A stretch of 64,000 nt of DNA from NCBI RefSeq assembly GCF_002003265.1, contig NZ_CP019687.1:3122001-3186000 (forward strand), written 5' to 3'. Each line of letters opens with the position of its first letter. The stretch's first letter is position 1. Both the position numbers and the translations under genes were made by a program. The notes below the pieces were generated by a model. That model did no database searches. It was given only the letters and a program-made list of their open reading frames with translations, and was not told where the DNA came from. Below, one piece after another: positions 33,695 through 43,700 of the stretch. This stretch comes from Paenibacillus larvae subsp. larvae (GTDB lineage: Bacteria > Bacillota > Bacilli > Paenibacillales > NBRC-103111).

Positions 33695-34521
33695 TAGCCG
33701 CGGAGGTTGTTCGCCAAGCCCATCATAGAATCGGACGAGGTAACAGCCCTCGAGCTAAGCTGGAACGCCCGCTGCACATTAATCAGCTCGGTCATTTCAT
33801 CCGACAGATTGACATTGGATTGTTCCAGATAACCCTGCATTACTTTTAGCTTACCCTGTTCCTGGACCGTCAATCCGGCCGCATCTCTTAAGGCTTGTCC
33901 CTTTTCAATGCCCGCCTTTAGAGTGTAGAGATTTTCACCCACTGCTTCCAGCAGTTGGGGGCGCTCAATTTGAACAACGCGGATCCGCCCTACCTGAACA
34001 GGACGGGCTCCTGTCTCACTATAAGCCACAACATTCCCCTGTTCATCAATCTTCGGCTGGGTATTCGGCGGCAGAATAATCGGTTCCCCATTTAAACCGG
34101 ATACGTAATGTCCGTCTTTAGTGGTTAGAGCCAACCCCTGGTTACCCGGCATAACACTAAGCTGGAAAGATCCGCTTTTTGTCCAGTAAGGTTTTCCATC
34201 CACCAGGATTTCGAACATACCATCCCCTTGGACCATCAAGTCGAGGGAATTTTGGGTATTCTCAACCGGGCCCTGTGTGAAGTCTGAGCTAATCTGGGAG
34301 AGCCGGGCCCCCCACCCGAGTTGAAGCCCGGAAGGAGTCATTCTTCCCGGCAGCTGGAATTTCTCCGGCTGGTTCTTAACACTCTTCAGGATTTCCTGAA
34401 AGCTGGCGTCTTTTCTTTTGTAACCTACCGTATTGATGTTTGCAATGTTATTTGCCAAAATATCCAACTTCTGCTGGAGTCCGTTCATCGATACAGAGGC
34501 GTTGATCATCGAATGGTTCAT
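33694..34521 (-). CDS. flhP: Flagellar hook-basal body rod protein FlhP
   Basis: FlhP is a FlgG-like distal-rod component. The 275-residue protein has the N-terminal axial motif LDILANNIANINTVGYKRKDASF and the C-terminal helical motif YLEQSNVNLSDEMTELINVQRAF...SSDSMMG. It lies directly after flhO, as in Bacillus spoIIID-mbl-flhO-flhP. No signal peptide, as expected for a type III secreted rod protein. Confidence 0.93.
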   Translation of the reverse strand: MNHSMINASVSMNGLQQKLDILANNIANINTVGYKRKDASFQEILKSVKNQPEKFQLPGRMTPSGLQLGWGARLSQISSDFTQGPVENTQNSLDLMVQGDGMFEILVDGKPYWTKSGSFQLSVMPGNQGLALTTKDGHYVSGLNGEPIILPPNTQPKIDEQGNVVAYSETGARPVQVGRIRVVQIERPQLLEAVGENLYTLKAGIEKGQALRDAAGLTVQEQGKLKVMQGYLEQSNVNLSDEMTELINVQRAFQLSSRAVTSSDSMMGLANNLRG

Positions 34522-34562
34522 TATGTATTCCTCCTATGGATAATCCTTCCACAGATGCCGTA

Positions 34563-35456
34563 CTAGATCCGTCCAACCTCATTCACGGTTTTTTCCAGGC
34601 TTTTATCATAGAATTGAACCATTTTCTGATTGGCTTCGTACGCTCTTAAAGCCGACATCATATCCACCATCACCTGGGTAGGATCGACGTTTGACTGTTC
34701 AACAAATCCCTGCCTGATCATGACATTATCACCAGGCTGAACATCTTCCGCTAATGCCTGATCCTCCTGATTCAGGTAATAAAGGCCGTTTCCTTCATGC
34801 ATGAGCTTATGGGGATCGGATACCTTTGCAAGACCAATTCTTACAGGCTCCTCATTGGCATTCATGTAGGGATATCCGTTTTCGTCCAGGATATTTCCTT
34901 CATTACTTACCTGTACTGACTTGATCGGCTCGTTGGTGAGCAAATTAATCAGTTGCATAGGTCTTCTGTTATTGTCAAGCACCCTTAATCCTTCAGCGTT
35001 GACCAGAAAGCCGTTGCCGTCCACATGAAATTTCCCATTAGACGTATACCGGATCTCGCCGGCCTGATTTTCTACCATAAAATAGGCCTGGGGTTTATAA
35101 ATGGTCTCCCCATCCTCATTAACATAAATACCGGCTCCGTTAAATGCTGCTCCCGGCACCTGAAGATCTGACACAATCGCAAAATCGAACGGATTCCGGG
35201 TCTCCTCAATAACTCCTTGAACCGGTATGGCCACATTTTCCTCCATAAGCACACCGGTATGCAGGCGGCCTACCTGCTGCGTTCCTGTTTCATCATCACG
35301 GAAACGTGAAATAAGCATTTCCGGGAAAGACCGGGATAAGGCCGTACTTTGTTTATACCCCGGTGTGTTCATGTTCGCAATATTATTCGTTGCCGTATCG
35401 TGTTTGCGCTGCTGTGCGATCATTCCGGAAGAAGCCGTATACAATCCCCTTAACAT
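34563..35456 (-). CDS. flhO: Flagellar hook-basal body rod protein FlhO
   Basis: The 297-residue protein is the FlhP partner: N-terminal LRGLYTASSGMIAQQRKHD, NIANMNTPGYKQS and C-terminal FVEQSNVDPTQVMVDMMSALRAYEANQKM, both helical regions of rod proteins. The gene begins 13 bases after mbl and is followed 41 bases later by flhP. The position matches the Bacillus rod pair. Confidence 0.93.
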   Translation of the reverse strand: MLRGLYTASSGMIAQQRKHDTATNNIANMNTPGYKQSTALSRSFPEMLISRFRDDETGTQQVGRLHTGVLMEENVAIPVQGVIEETRNPFDFAIVSDLQVPGAAFNGAGIYVNEDGETIYKPQAYFMVENQAGEIRYTSNGKFHVDGNGFLVNAEGLRVLDNNRRPMQLINLLTNEPIKSVQVSNEGNILDENGYPYMNANEEPVRIGLAKVSDPHKLMHEGNGLYYLNQEDQALAEDVQPGDNVMIRQGFVEQSNVDPTQVMVDMMSALRAYEANQKMVQFYDKSLEKTVNEVGRI

Positions 35457-35469
35457 AGCGGATTCACCT

Positions 35470-36471
35470 CTAGAATAGTTTTCGTTTGGTTACTTTATCG
35501 AGGTTATCCAGCATGATGCCGGTTCCTTTGACCACGCAGTGCATCGGATCTTCAGCTACAAGAACAGGCACTTTTAGCTCGTCCACCAGCAATTGATCCA
35601 GCCCGTGCAGAAGCGCACCGCCGCCGGTCAAAATAACACCTCTATCTATTATATCGGCAGAAAGTTCCGGAGGTGTACGTTCCAATACACTTTTTGCTGC
35701 AGAAACAATCGTGGCCACCGAATCCCACAATGCTTCCTGAATCTCTCCCGAACGAATAGTAATCGTTTGGGGAAGCCCGGATACCATATCTCTCCCGCGG
35801 ATATCCATCTGCTCGTCCCGTCCGTCCGGATATACCGTCCCGATCTGGATTTTGATATCCTCCGCCGTCCGCTCCCCAATCAGCAGCTTATACTTGGATT
35901 TGATATAACGGATAATTTCCATATCAAATTTGTCACCAGCGACTTTAATAGAGGAGGAGGTGACGATATCACCCATGGATAATACGGCAACATCCGTCGT
36001 TCCTCCGCCAATATCCACCACCATATTTCCGCTCGGTTGATAGATGTCCATGCCTGCACCGATAGCCGCGGCTTTAGGTTCTTCTTCCAGATATACGTCT
36101 TTGGCGCCACAGCGTTCAGCAGCCTGGCGAATGGCTTTCTGTTCAACAGACGTAATGTTTGTAGGGGCGCAGATCAGAATGCGCGGGCGGGAAAACATGC
36201 TTTTCCCTCCTACTTTGTTGATAAAGTACTTCAGCATCACTTCCGTGATATCAAAATCTGCGATGACGCCATCTTTTAGAGGACGGATAGCGGTAATGTT
36301 CCCCGGTGTCCGTCCTACCATTTTCCTTGCGTCTTCTCCTACTGCCAACACTCGCTTAGACTCGCTTTCAATCGCTACGACGGATGGCTCGTTTACCACA
36401 ACGCCGCGTCCTTTTACATGAATGAGCACATTCGCTGTTCCCAAGTCAATTCCAATGTCCTTGCTTAACAT
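35470..36471 (-). CDS. mbl: Actin-like cell-shape protein Mbl
   Basis: Mbl polymerises under the membrane and guides lateral wall synthesis. The 333-residue product has the phosphate-1 motif DIGIDLGTANVLIHVKG, phosphate-2 DIGGGTTDVAVLS and the adenosine loop LTGGGALLHGLDQLL. The ATG at 36469-36471 has GGGAGGA at 9 bases; an upstream GTG at 36477 is too close to that site. The spoIIID-mbl order identifies it as Mbl rather than MreB. Confidence 0.93.
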   Translation of the reverse strand: MLSKDIGIDLGTANVLIHVKGRGVVVNEPSVVAIESESKRVLAVGEDARKMVGRTPGNITAIRPLKDGVIADFDITEVMLKYFINKVGGKSMFSRPRILICAPTNITSVEQKAIRQAAERCGAKDVYLEEEPKAAAIGAGMDIYQPSGNMVVDIGGGTTDVAVLSMGDIVTSSSIKVAGDKFDMEIIRYIKSKYKLLIGERTAEDIKIQIGTVYPDGRDEQMDIRGRDMVSGLPQTITIRSGEIQEALWDSVATIVSAAKSVLERTPPELSADIIDRGVILTGGGALLHGLDQLLVDELKVPVLVAEDPMHCVVKGTGIMLDNLDKVTKRKLF

Positions 36472-36637
36472 GAACACAAATCCTCCCTAAACTAACCGTC
36501 CACTCAAAAAGAAGCGGTGCCTCTATCAAATATTATTTTTACTCATTATAAGCTAAATTCGTTGAGAAAAACAAAAAACCTCTTTTTTTTGTGTACATTT
36601 CGACAAGATTTAACAGGAGGAGGAGTAAGTACAAATT

Positions 36638-36928
36638 TTACAGCTTGACGGGAACTAACGGTTCTGCCGGCTTGTTGTTTTTCGTCTTCCGGTATTTGAT
36701 CTTGGTAGCTTCCCCTCCTCTAAGGTGCCGAATGGACTTATGGTACTCCAGGATATGTTTAACCTGGTTGGCCAGCTCCGGGTTGATTTCCGGCAGTCTT
36801 TCCGTCAAATCTTTGTGCACCGTACTTTTGGAGACTCCAAATTCCTTGGCAATGGTGCGAACCGTACTCCTGGTCTCAACGATACAGGTGCCAATCTTAA
36901 TGGTTCGCTCTTTGATGTAATCGTGCAC
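36638..36928 (-). CDS. spoIIID: Sporulation transcription factor SpoIIID
   Basis: SpoIIID tunes mother-cell (SigE/SigK) genes. The 96-residue protein has the conserved N-terminus HDYIKERTIKIGTCIVE, HTH STVRTIAKEFGVSKSTVHKDL and tail TERLPEINPELANQVKHIL. The start is GTG at 36926-36928 with GGAGGCGAGGGGA immediately upstream. A longer frame reaching 37090 is not supported. mbl follows about 165 bases later. Confidence 0.95.
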   Translation of the reverse strand: MHDYIKERTIKIGTCIVETRSTVRTIAKEFGVSKSTVHKDLTERLPEINPELANQVKHILEYHKSIRHLRGGEATKIKYRKTKNNKPAEPLVPVKL

Positions 36929-37091
36929 TCCCCTCGCCTCCCTACTCAAGATAGTTTGGTACATTATATGAGTGGGTAGGGCTAATATTCTTTGTTTCCA
37001 AGCCTGACAAGCTGTTTTAGGGACATTTATTTTAGAAAAGGATTTTGAAATCCCCCCGGATAAGCCTGAATAAGTCCTGTTTTTCCGCAAA

Positions 37092-37121
37092 GAAAAAAAG
37101 CAGCCGGATCAACCGGTCTGC
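37092..37121 (-). terminator. Terminator after spoIIQ
   Basis: On the minus strand CCGG-TTGAT-CCGG with outer GCA/TGC pairs (37100-37121), followed by T7. Confidence 0.75.
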
Positions 37122-37149
37122 CTCCCTTTTCGGGCTCAAAGTTGATGAA

Positions 37150-37881
37150 TTATTGTTTTCCCAGATACTTCTCGGGGTTGAGCACAGCTCCGCCCTCTCC
37201 CTGACGAACTTCAAAGTGAAGGTGAATGCCTTCGTCCTTCTCCAGCTCATTGCGGCCGGCATTGGCAATTACATCGCCTTTCTTCACTTCGGCTCCTTTG
37301 GCCACTTTTATATCCACCAGGCTCTGATATACCGTTACGATACCGTTATTGTGGGTGATTTCCACAAAATTGCCGGCTACCGGGCTCTTATCCACATTCG
37401 TCACTTTTCCGCTCATGGCAGCTACGACTTCAAATTCTTTTTTGTCATTCTTCTGCAAATCCCAACCGACATGCGGTGTTAAAGTTTCACCGTATTCAAT
37501 CATGGCAGCCTGTTTGGATTCACCCGAAGCATTGCTGTCAAAGAACGGCAGGGTTACGGTAAAATCATTACGGTCTTTCACCGGCCATTGCATCGTTTCT
37601 TCTTTTCCGTTAACAGCTACGGCATCTCCTTTGTTTGCTGCATCGTTAACCGGTTTATCAGTCTGTGTCACGCTAGTATTTTCTTTCGCAGACTTTTGGC
37701 TCACACCCTGATAGACCCACATTAACGTTAAGATAATTGCCGCCGCTGCCACGTAGGTTGCAGGAAATACCCATCGTTTTGACAGGAATTTTTTCCATGA
37801 AGAACTTGTCTTTTCAGGCGTCCCTATTGCTTGTTTTGGCGCCTCTTCAGTTGATTGAACTTCTCTTTTTTGGTCACTCAT
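37150..37881 (-). CDS. spoIIQ: SpoIIQ-type M23 (LytM) family protein
   Basis: SpoIIQ joins SpoIIIAH across the forespore-mother cell gap. The 243-residue product has a cytosolic tail, one membrane helix (WVFPATYVAAAAIILTLMWVYQG) and a LytM domain with HVGWD (H-x3-D) and HLHFEV (H-x-H). All zinc ligands of LytM appear present, whereas I recall that B. subtilis SpoIIQ has lost one. Placement between spoIID and spoIIID supports SpoIIQ rather than a general wall hydrolase. Confidence 0.88.
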   Translation of the reverse strand: MSDQKREVQSTEEAPKQAIGTPEKTSSSWKKFLSKRWVFPATYVAAAAIILTLMWVYQGVSQKSAKENTSVTQTDKPVNDAANKGDAVAVNGKEETMQWPVKDRNDFTVTLPFFDSNASGESKQAAMIEYGETLTPHVGWDLQKNDKKEFEVVAAMSGKVTNVDKSPVAGNFVEITHNNGIVTVYQSLVDIKVAKGAEVKKGDVIANAGRNELEKDEGIHLHFEVRQGEGGAVLNPEKYLGKQ

Positions 37882-37947
37882 ATGGTTATCACCTCAGTAA
37901 CCATTGTTGACAGGAAAGAGAGTTTTATACATTAGATCTAAAAGATT

Positions 37948-39024
37948 CTATTTCAGGCCAAGAGAGGCTAAAAGACTACCTGTCTTTCCTACCTCTACTC
38001 CCTTGTAATAGTACTTGACGATTTCTTCCGCCTTCTTGCCTTCCTTGGCCATACCGTCTGCCCCGTATTGGCTCATTCCTACCCCATGTCCGAATCCGTA
38101 TGTGGTTATCTCCACTTCAGTCCCTTTCCAGGCCCATTCAAACTGGGAGGACTTCAGCCCGAGCTTTTCCCTCACTTCTTTTCCGCTGAATGTTTTCCCG
38201 CCTATTCTGACCGATTTCACCCGGTGCCCCTCCGTCTGTTCCAAAACTTTCATTCCAAGCTTCCCCTCATCCTGAGTAATGTGTGAGACGCCCAATTTAG
38301 CCTCCAGGTCCTTCATAGGGAAGGAGACCGTCGTTTTATACTTGGGAGATAATTGAACATCCCAGGGGCTCTCTACGCTTCTTAAATAGGGGGCCGGTGT
38401 ATTCCAATAATCTTCTGAGTTTTCCGTATACCCATTGCTGGTAGAAAAAAAGAAAGCTTCTATAGGCTTGTTGTTATACAGTAGAATCTCACCTTTTGTT
38501 TCGTTTACAGCCCGCTGCAATTTTTCCATGTTGGCTTTATAAACAGCTTCATCCTTCCATTTGTTTTTAAGATCCTGCTGGCTAAGGTAAGCCTGATGTG
38601 TGACTGTATCGGTTACCCAGGCATTTTCGACGGGAACATTACTGAAATCCCGGGCGGCTATTCTTCTCGTTATATACGTTCTGGCTGCAAGCGCCTGGGC
38701 CTTGAGTGCCTCGAGTTCGAATTCAATGGGCATCTCAGCGGCTACAACCCCCATCACATATTGTTCCATAGGGATTTGTTCGACCTGTTTTGTTTTTGAC
38801 AAATAGACCGGGATAACTACTTCATCTTCCTGGACAGTGATAGGTTGGGCTTTGGTAGAATTCTCTACCGGGGCAATCTTGTCTACCAGCAGCCCGGGTA
38901 TACCCAGCATCAACAATAATAGGGCAAGCGCCCCTGCCGCTAGAGCCGCTATTCCCTTCTTATCGGTCCTGGCTGATTTACGCCGTCTTCTGTCTACTTT
39001 CTTCCGGTACATAGTTTTCTGCAT
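37948..39024 (-). CDS. spoIID: Stage II sporulation protein SpoIID
   Basis: SpoIID is a lytic transglycosylase that works with SpoIIM and SpoIIP in engulfment. The 358-residue product has a basic N-terminus, one membrane helix (AALAAGALALLLLMLGIPGLL) and the SpoIID/LytB domain: IPMEQYVMGVVAAEMPIEFELEALKAQALAARTY, catalytic Glu in AAEMP, and the C-terminal GFGHGVGMSQYGADGMA. It lies 66 bases upstream of spoIIQ. Confidence 0.93.
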   Translation of the reverse strand: MQKTMYRKKVDRRRRKSARTDKKGIAALAAGALALLLLMLGIPGLLVDKIAPVENSTKAQPITVQEDEVVIPVYLSKTKQVEQIPMEQYVMGVVAAEMPIEFELEALKAQALAARTYITRRIAARDFSNVPVENAWVTDTVTHQAYLSQQDLKNKWKDEAVYKANMEKLQRAVNETKGEILLYNNKPIEAFFFSTSNGYTENSEDYWNTPAPYLRSVESPWDVQLSPKYKTTVSFPMKDLEAKLGVSHITQDEGKLGMKVLEQTEGHRVKSVRIGGKTFSGKEVREKLGLKSSQFEWAWKGTEVEITTYGFGHGVGMSQYGADGMAKEGKKAEEIVKYYYKGVEVGKTGSLLASLGLK

Positions 39025-39186
39025 GATTTCCTCCGTTAGACAAAGATTATTGCCTGGAATACTACCAAGTCTATGAGAAAAAAAGAGAAAATAGACCCGG
39101 AACTGACTTCCCGGAGATAGTGAGGGAATCCATTATACTATATAATTTGCTATGACCCGGCCTTTTTCGGGGAAGTCTGCGTCGGC

Positions 39187-39227
39187 ATAAAAAAACCTGT
39201 TCTCCCAAAGGAAAACAGGCTTTTTTT
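39187..39227. terminator. Terminator after murA
   Basis: GCCTGTTTTCC-TTTG-GGAGAACAGGT on the minus strand (39194-39220), with A and T runs on both sides. Confidence 0.85.
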
Positions 39228-39244
39228 GGAATTTAAGTTTGCGT

Positions 39245-40567
39245 TTAGGCCCAGGTCGGCTGCACGGCAAGCATGCCCATATCCGGCTCTACGGCTTTCA
39301 GTTCCTGATCACTGACGCGTTGAATATCCGCACCAACGGAATTAAGGGTTGCTGCAATATCTACATAGCCACGATCGATATGATGAAGACCCGTTATCTC
39401 GGTCTCCCCTTCGGCAACCAGCCCCGCCAGGATCAGAGCCGCTCCGGCCCGAAGATCGGTTGCGCATACTTTGGCACCTTTGAGCTTTGTATTACCGGTT
39501 ACGATGGCTGTTCTTCCATCGACTTTAATCTCCGCGTTCATATTGATGAACTCGTCGACATGCATAAACCGATTTTCGAACACGGTTTCTGAGACCAGAC
39601 TTGTACCGTCAGCCACCATCAGAAGAGCCATCATTTGAGATTGCATATCTGTAGGGAAACCCGGGTACGGCAGCGTCTTAACATCAACTGCTTTCAGTGG
39701 TTTATCGGTTCCAATAACACGGATTCCATTTTCATCCTCTTCCAATGTTACGCCCATTTCCTGCAGTTTCGAAATTACAGGACGAAGATGGTCTCCTATT
39801 GCACCTTCCACATAGAGATCGCTCTTCGTTATCGCCGCGGCAATCATATAAGTACCCGCTTCGATCCGATCGGGAATAACCGTATGTACAGCACCCCGTA
39901 ATTTCTCAACACCTTCAATACGAATCATGCCGGTTCCGGCACCGCGTACCACAGCTCCCATGGCGTTAAGGTAATTGGCCAAGTCCACGATTTCCGGCTC
40001 TTTCGCCGCATTCTCGAGAATGGTCGTCCCCTCTGCCAACACTGCTGCCATTATGATATTTTCCGTAGCACCTACACTGGCTACATCCAGATAGATTTTG
40101 GTTCCTTTGAGGCGGCCTTTCACCCGTGCTTCGATATAGCCCTGTCCCAGTTCAATCTCGGCTCCCATTGCTTCGAATCCCTTGAGATGCTGATCAATTG
40201 GTCTTGTTCCGATAGCACATCCTCCGGGAAGGGAGATCCTTGCTTCACCCAAACGAGCAAGCAAAGGCCCCATTACAAGGAAAGAAGCCCTCATCTTTCT
40301 CACGAGCTCATAGGAGGCTTCGCAGGTTTGAATAGAGTTTGCACATATTCGAATGGCATTATTTGTATATTCGAGTTTGGCGCCCAGGCTTTCCAGCACT
40401 TTATTGATTACTAGAACATCGTCAAGGGGAGGCGCGTCTTGAATGACACTTTCTCCTTCCGAAGCAAGCAAAGAAGCTGCAATAATGGGCAGCACTGCAT
40501 TTTTAGCTCCGTTGACTTTGACCTTTCCACTTAATTTTCGGCCACCGCGGACGATAATTTTGCTCAT
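39245..40567 (-). CDS. murA: UDP-GlcNAc 1-carboxyvinyltransferase MurA
   Basis: MurA begins peptidoglycan synthesis by adding enolpyruvate to UDP-GlcNAc. The 440-residue product has the substrate-binding Lys22-Asn23 ([15 protein letters not shown]) and the active-site loop [12 protein letters not shown] with Cys117, the residue alkylated by fosfomycin. Length is normal with a short C-terminal extension. The position between spoIID and ywzB matches murAA of Bacillus. Confidence 0.95.
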   Translation of the reverse strand: MSKIIVRGGRKLSGKVKVNGAKNAVLPIIAASLLASEGESVIQDAPPLDDVLVINKVLESLGAKLEYTNNAIRICANSIQTCEASYELVRKMRASFLVMGPLLARLGEARISLPGGCAIGTRPIDQHLKGFEAMGAEIELGQGYIEARVKGRLKGTKIYLDVASVGATENIIMAAVLAEGTTILENAAKEPEIVDLANYLNAMGAVVRGAGTGMIRIEGVEKLRGAVHTVIPDRIEAGTYMIAAAITKSDLYVEGAIGDHLRPVISKLQEMGVTLEEDENGIRVIGTDKPLKAVDVKTLPYPGFPTDMQSQMMALLMVADGTSLVSETVFENRFMHVDEFINMNAEIKVDGRTAIVTGNTKLKGAKVCATDLRAGAALILAGLVAEGETEITGLHHIDRGYVDIAATLNSVGADIQRVSDQELKAVEPDMGMLAVQPTWA

Positions 40568-40757
40568 CTTGGTCCCTCCGCGAACATTTTATAGTTTCTG
40601 ATAACAGTTATACGTCCATTTATATCTTTTAAACAAAAGTCGACAAGTTGAACATGCAATTTTGCATCCACCATATCATTCGGCACAATTCGCGGTTTTA
40701 GTCCGTACTATTATCAATTGTTGACAAATGATGGGGAGCTTATTCCCTTAAAATCAA

Positions 40758-41012
40758 TCAGCGAAAGATTTGATTAAGGCTAATGGACCAGCTCAAATAC
40801 TGCAAGAAGAAGCTGGCTACGAGATGGCCGAGGCCCAGAGATAAAAATATCATCAGCATCTTGGCTTTGCCGCTATGCGGCCTTTTCAAGAACAGGTCAA
40901 ACCGGAATTCTTGAAGAGCCCACCATGATAAACCCACTGCAAGAATATACACGGCAATATTAATAACTACCATAAAGGAAACTTCGGATGTAACCCAATT
41001 GAAGTCGGACAA
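40758..41012 (-). CDS. DUF1146 (YwzB-like) membrane protein
   Basis: An 84-residue protein with two membrane helices (around residues 12-33 and 52-72) and a basic, Arg/Lys-rich loop between them. It matches DUF1146, the family that lies between the atp/nuo region and murA in many Bacillales. Its function is unknown. It begins 13 bases after the protease gene. Confidence 0.75.
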   Translation of the reverse strand: MSDFNWVTSEVSFMVVINIAVYILAVGLSWWALQEFRFDLFLKRPHSGKAKMLMIFLSLGLGHLVASFFLQYLSWSISLNQIFR

Positions 41013-41025
41013 CGCAGGTTCCCCC

Positions 41026-43554
41026 TTATCGTTGATTCAGCAGTTTGGCTAACATAGTAACAAACTCGGCACGAGTGGCCGGCGCGTCAGGATGGTAGGT
41101 TCCGTCCGGAAAGCCCGTTATCCATCTGTCCGCATAAAGTTGTTTCAAATACCTGACACCCCAATAGTCTTCACTGACATCAGGAAATGGAGAGCGGCCT
41201 CTCAACTTCCCTGTTTTACCCATGCTTTCCGCCAGCATCGCAGTCATTTCCATTCGGGTCAAAGGATAATCCGGCCTAAAACTTCCGTCTTCATATCCGT
41301 TCACAAGACCGCGGTATTCCGCTTTGGCGATAAAGCTGTAAGCCCAGTGTCCAATAGGCACGTCATTGAAACGCAGCAATTTTTGCTTTTCCAAGTGAAA
41401 GGCATTTACCAGAATAGCAGAAGCTTCTGATCTGGTAATCGTCCTCTCCGGTTCAAAACGGTAATCGCCATATCCCGAAATGACCTGTTTTCTCTTAAGT
41501 TCAGCAATGCTGTTTTCTGCCCAATGCCCCCTGATATCAGAAAAACCCGCTACAAGCGGCTGTGCATGAAGCTTTAACCGGTACAGCTGGTCATCGAATC
41601 CTTTATCACTATCCAGCCGAATGTAATAATCACCCGGATCCAGTCTTAATTCTCTCTCTAGCCTTGGATCTTGAGCATCATTCGTCTGGTTTAGCACATT
41701 GTTCCAGGAATGGTCGTACACTCTCATTTTCATCTGACGATTTAAAGGAATGTCCCAAAGCTGAAATTCAACGAGACTTTCCTCCTCCAGCTTGAATTGA
41801 AACCAGTCCACGTCAGAATCATCATGAAATAGACCAAAATATTCGGTATCAAGTGCTATAAAAGAGGCTTGGTAGGATTTGTCGTTAGGTTCATTGGGAT
41901 CAACGAGTTTGGGATTAAAGTCAATCGACAGGGTGTACTCTCCCATCACAGGATGATCCTGTTCCTTGGCGTTGGAAATCCGGATGTAATAATCCCCCTC
42001 CATCACATTGAGAAGCGGGGTTTGTTCATCTGCTCCTTCTCCGCCTTCGTCGAAAATTGTTGCCTTTTCTCCCTTTTTCTGAATCAATACCACCGGGTCT
42101 ATTCTAGCTGTATCTACGGAACATTTCAAGCTTAACGTTCCTGATTTTTTCAAAGAAAGTAAATACCAGTCTTCATCATCTGCCTTATAAAAGGTCCCTT
42201 TAATGGTCTGACTGCGCGGCGGCAAGGCAAAAGCCTTGTATTGCTGATCGTTATATTCGAATGGGTCCTGGTAAATCAGGAAATCATTCTCAATGGTGTA
42301 TCTGACTTTTCCGGGGTATTCTGAATCGGCAAGCCGGAGCCTGACCGGATTCTTTCCTTTGTCTACCGGGAGGCTAACAACTTCTCCGCTCTTAACGATT
42401 CTCTTCTTGCCCTGTTTCTCTTTACCTGAAAATGATTCGATAGAAACGTCTCTTTCGTCTTCGGTGGTTACTTTCATCTGTACTGTCCCGGGATACGGAC
42501 TTTGCAGTGCAAACCAGCTTTGATCCTTTCCAGTATCGAATTCGGCTCTTTCTTTAGCGATGACCGGAAGATTAGCAGCGGTTTCCCGGGTATTATTCGG
42601 CTTAAACCGGTCCGCCAGCAAAGGTTGAACCATAGCCTCATCGGCTCTCAACATCCCATATCCTGTGTATTCATTCCATCCTGAAGGGCTAAGTTTCTCT
42701 GCGGTTTGCTTTAGCAAGTCCGCTACCTCATACGATTTCATGTCAGGGTATTTCCCCCAAACCAAAGCTGCGACCCCGGCAACCTGCGGGGCAGCCATAG
42801 AAGTCCCCCGATTATAATCATATACACCACCCATCCAAGTTGTGTATACATCAAAAGGAGCTACAATATCAAGTTCAGGACCAAAGTTGGAAAGAGGGGA
42901 TTTTTGTTTGTTCGCATCCACTCCACCCACAGAAAGAACGGAGGGATAAGCTGCCGGATATTTGACGGACCCGGCTTCGTTGCCGGTTGCCGCCACCAGA
43001 AGCACATCGTGATCCTCAGCATACTTAACAGTATCTTTCATATATTCAGAATATTTATTCAGCCCAAGGGACAGCACCACGATTTTGGCACCATGGTCGA
43101 CCGCATAACGAATACCTTCGCCAAGCTTTGCCTCGCTGCCGGTACCATCTGCTTCCATGGCCTTGATCGGCATAATTTTGGCGTTCGGGGCTATACCGGC
43201 AATCCCTATGTCGTTGTTGATAGTTGCCGCTATGATTCCGGCAACGTTCGTTCCATGTCCGTTATCGTCTTTGGGGGGAAGTTTGGGATTGATCAAATTA
43301 ACGCCGTCTACCAGTCTACCAACCAGATCAGGGTGGTTAAGATCCACACCTGTATCCACGACAGCCACAAGTACCGTACTGCTGTCGCTTGGTGTAGCAT
43401 TCCACGCCCGTTCTATACCAATTCTCTGAAGATAATCCTGCTTGCTCAGTTTAGGGTCATTGGATAAAGGGATCGCTTGGGTAGACTGGAACCCTATGCT
43501 TTCCACACCTATAAGGATAAAAACCAACAGCAAGATAAACCAGCATTTTTTCAT
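41026..43554 (-). CDS. SLH-anchored subtilisin-like (S8) serine protease
   Basis: An 842-residue exported protein: signal peptide MKKCWFILLLVFILIGVES, an S8 domain with Asp67 (VAVVDTGVDLNHPDL), His100 (DDNGHGTNVAGI), oxyanion Asn192 and Ser252 (RGTSMAAPQ), several pre-peptidase C-terminal (PPC-like) beta domains between residues 320 and 650, and three C-terminal SLH domains (FSDIRGHWAENSI, FNDVPIGHWAYSFI, FPDVSEDYWGVRYL). All catalytic residues are present. No separate propeptide is evident. The SLH domains would fix it to the pyruvylated polymer made through TagO and CsaB. It lies downstream of the nuo operon, past its terminator. Confidence 0.92.
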   Translation of the reverse strand: MKKCWFILLLVFILIGVESIGFQSTQAIPLSNDPKLSKQDYLQRIGIERAWNATPSDSSTVLVAVVDTGVDLNHPDLVGRLVDGVNLINPKLPPKDDNGHGTNVAGIIAATINNDIGIAGIAPNAKIMPIKAMEADGTGSEAKLGEGIRYAVDHGAKIVVLSLGLNKYSEYMKDTVKYAEDHDVLLVAATGNEAGSVKYPAAYPSVLSVGGVDANKQKSPLSNFGPELDIVAPFDVYTTWMGGVYDYNRGTSMAAPQVAGVAALVWGKYPDMKSYEVADLLKQTAEKLSPSGWNEYTGYGMLRADEAMVQPLLADRFKPNNTRETAANLPVIAKERAEFDTGKDQSWFALQSPYPGTVQMKVTTEDERDVSIESFSGKEKQGKKRIVKSGEVVSLPVDKGKNPVRLRLADSEYPGKVRYTIENDFLIYQDPFEYNDQQYKAFALPPRSQTIKGTFYKADDEDWYLLSLKKSGTLSLKCSVDTARIDPVVLIQKKGEKATIFDEGGEGADEQTPLLNVMEGDYYIRISNAKEQDHPVMGEYTLSIDFNPKLVDPNEPNDKSYQASFIALDTEYFGLFHDDSDVDWFQFKLEEESLVEFQLWDIPLNRQMKMRVYDHSWNNVLNQTNDAQDPRLERELRLDPGDYYIRLDSDKGFDDQLYRLKLHAQPLVAGFSDIRGHWAENSIAELKRKQVISGYGDYRFEPERTITRSEASAILVNAFHLEKQKLLRFNDVPIGHWAYSFIAKAEYRGLVNGYEDGSFRPDYPLTRMEMTAMLAESMGKTGKLRGRSPFPDVSEDYWGVRYLKQLYADRWITGFPDGTYHPDAPATRAEFVTMLAKLLNQR

Positions 43555-43666
43555 ATCAAAGAAGTCCTTCTCCAGTTAATCGAAACCATCAATTACTTAA
43601 GTCCTAAAAAGCATTTCAATTGAATTATGCAAGTGTTTAACATGCACCCTTTTAACTATACAAAGA

Positions 43667-43696
43667 AACCTCCCCGTAATGGATTACGAAGAGGTT
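43667..43696 (-). terminator. Terminator of the nuo operon
   Basis: A 14-bp stem (43683-43696 with 43667-43680, two G-T pairs) and a 2-base turn, then a TTTCTTTG tail, just past nuoN. Confidence 0.75.
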
Positions 43697-43700
43697 ACTA

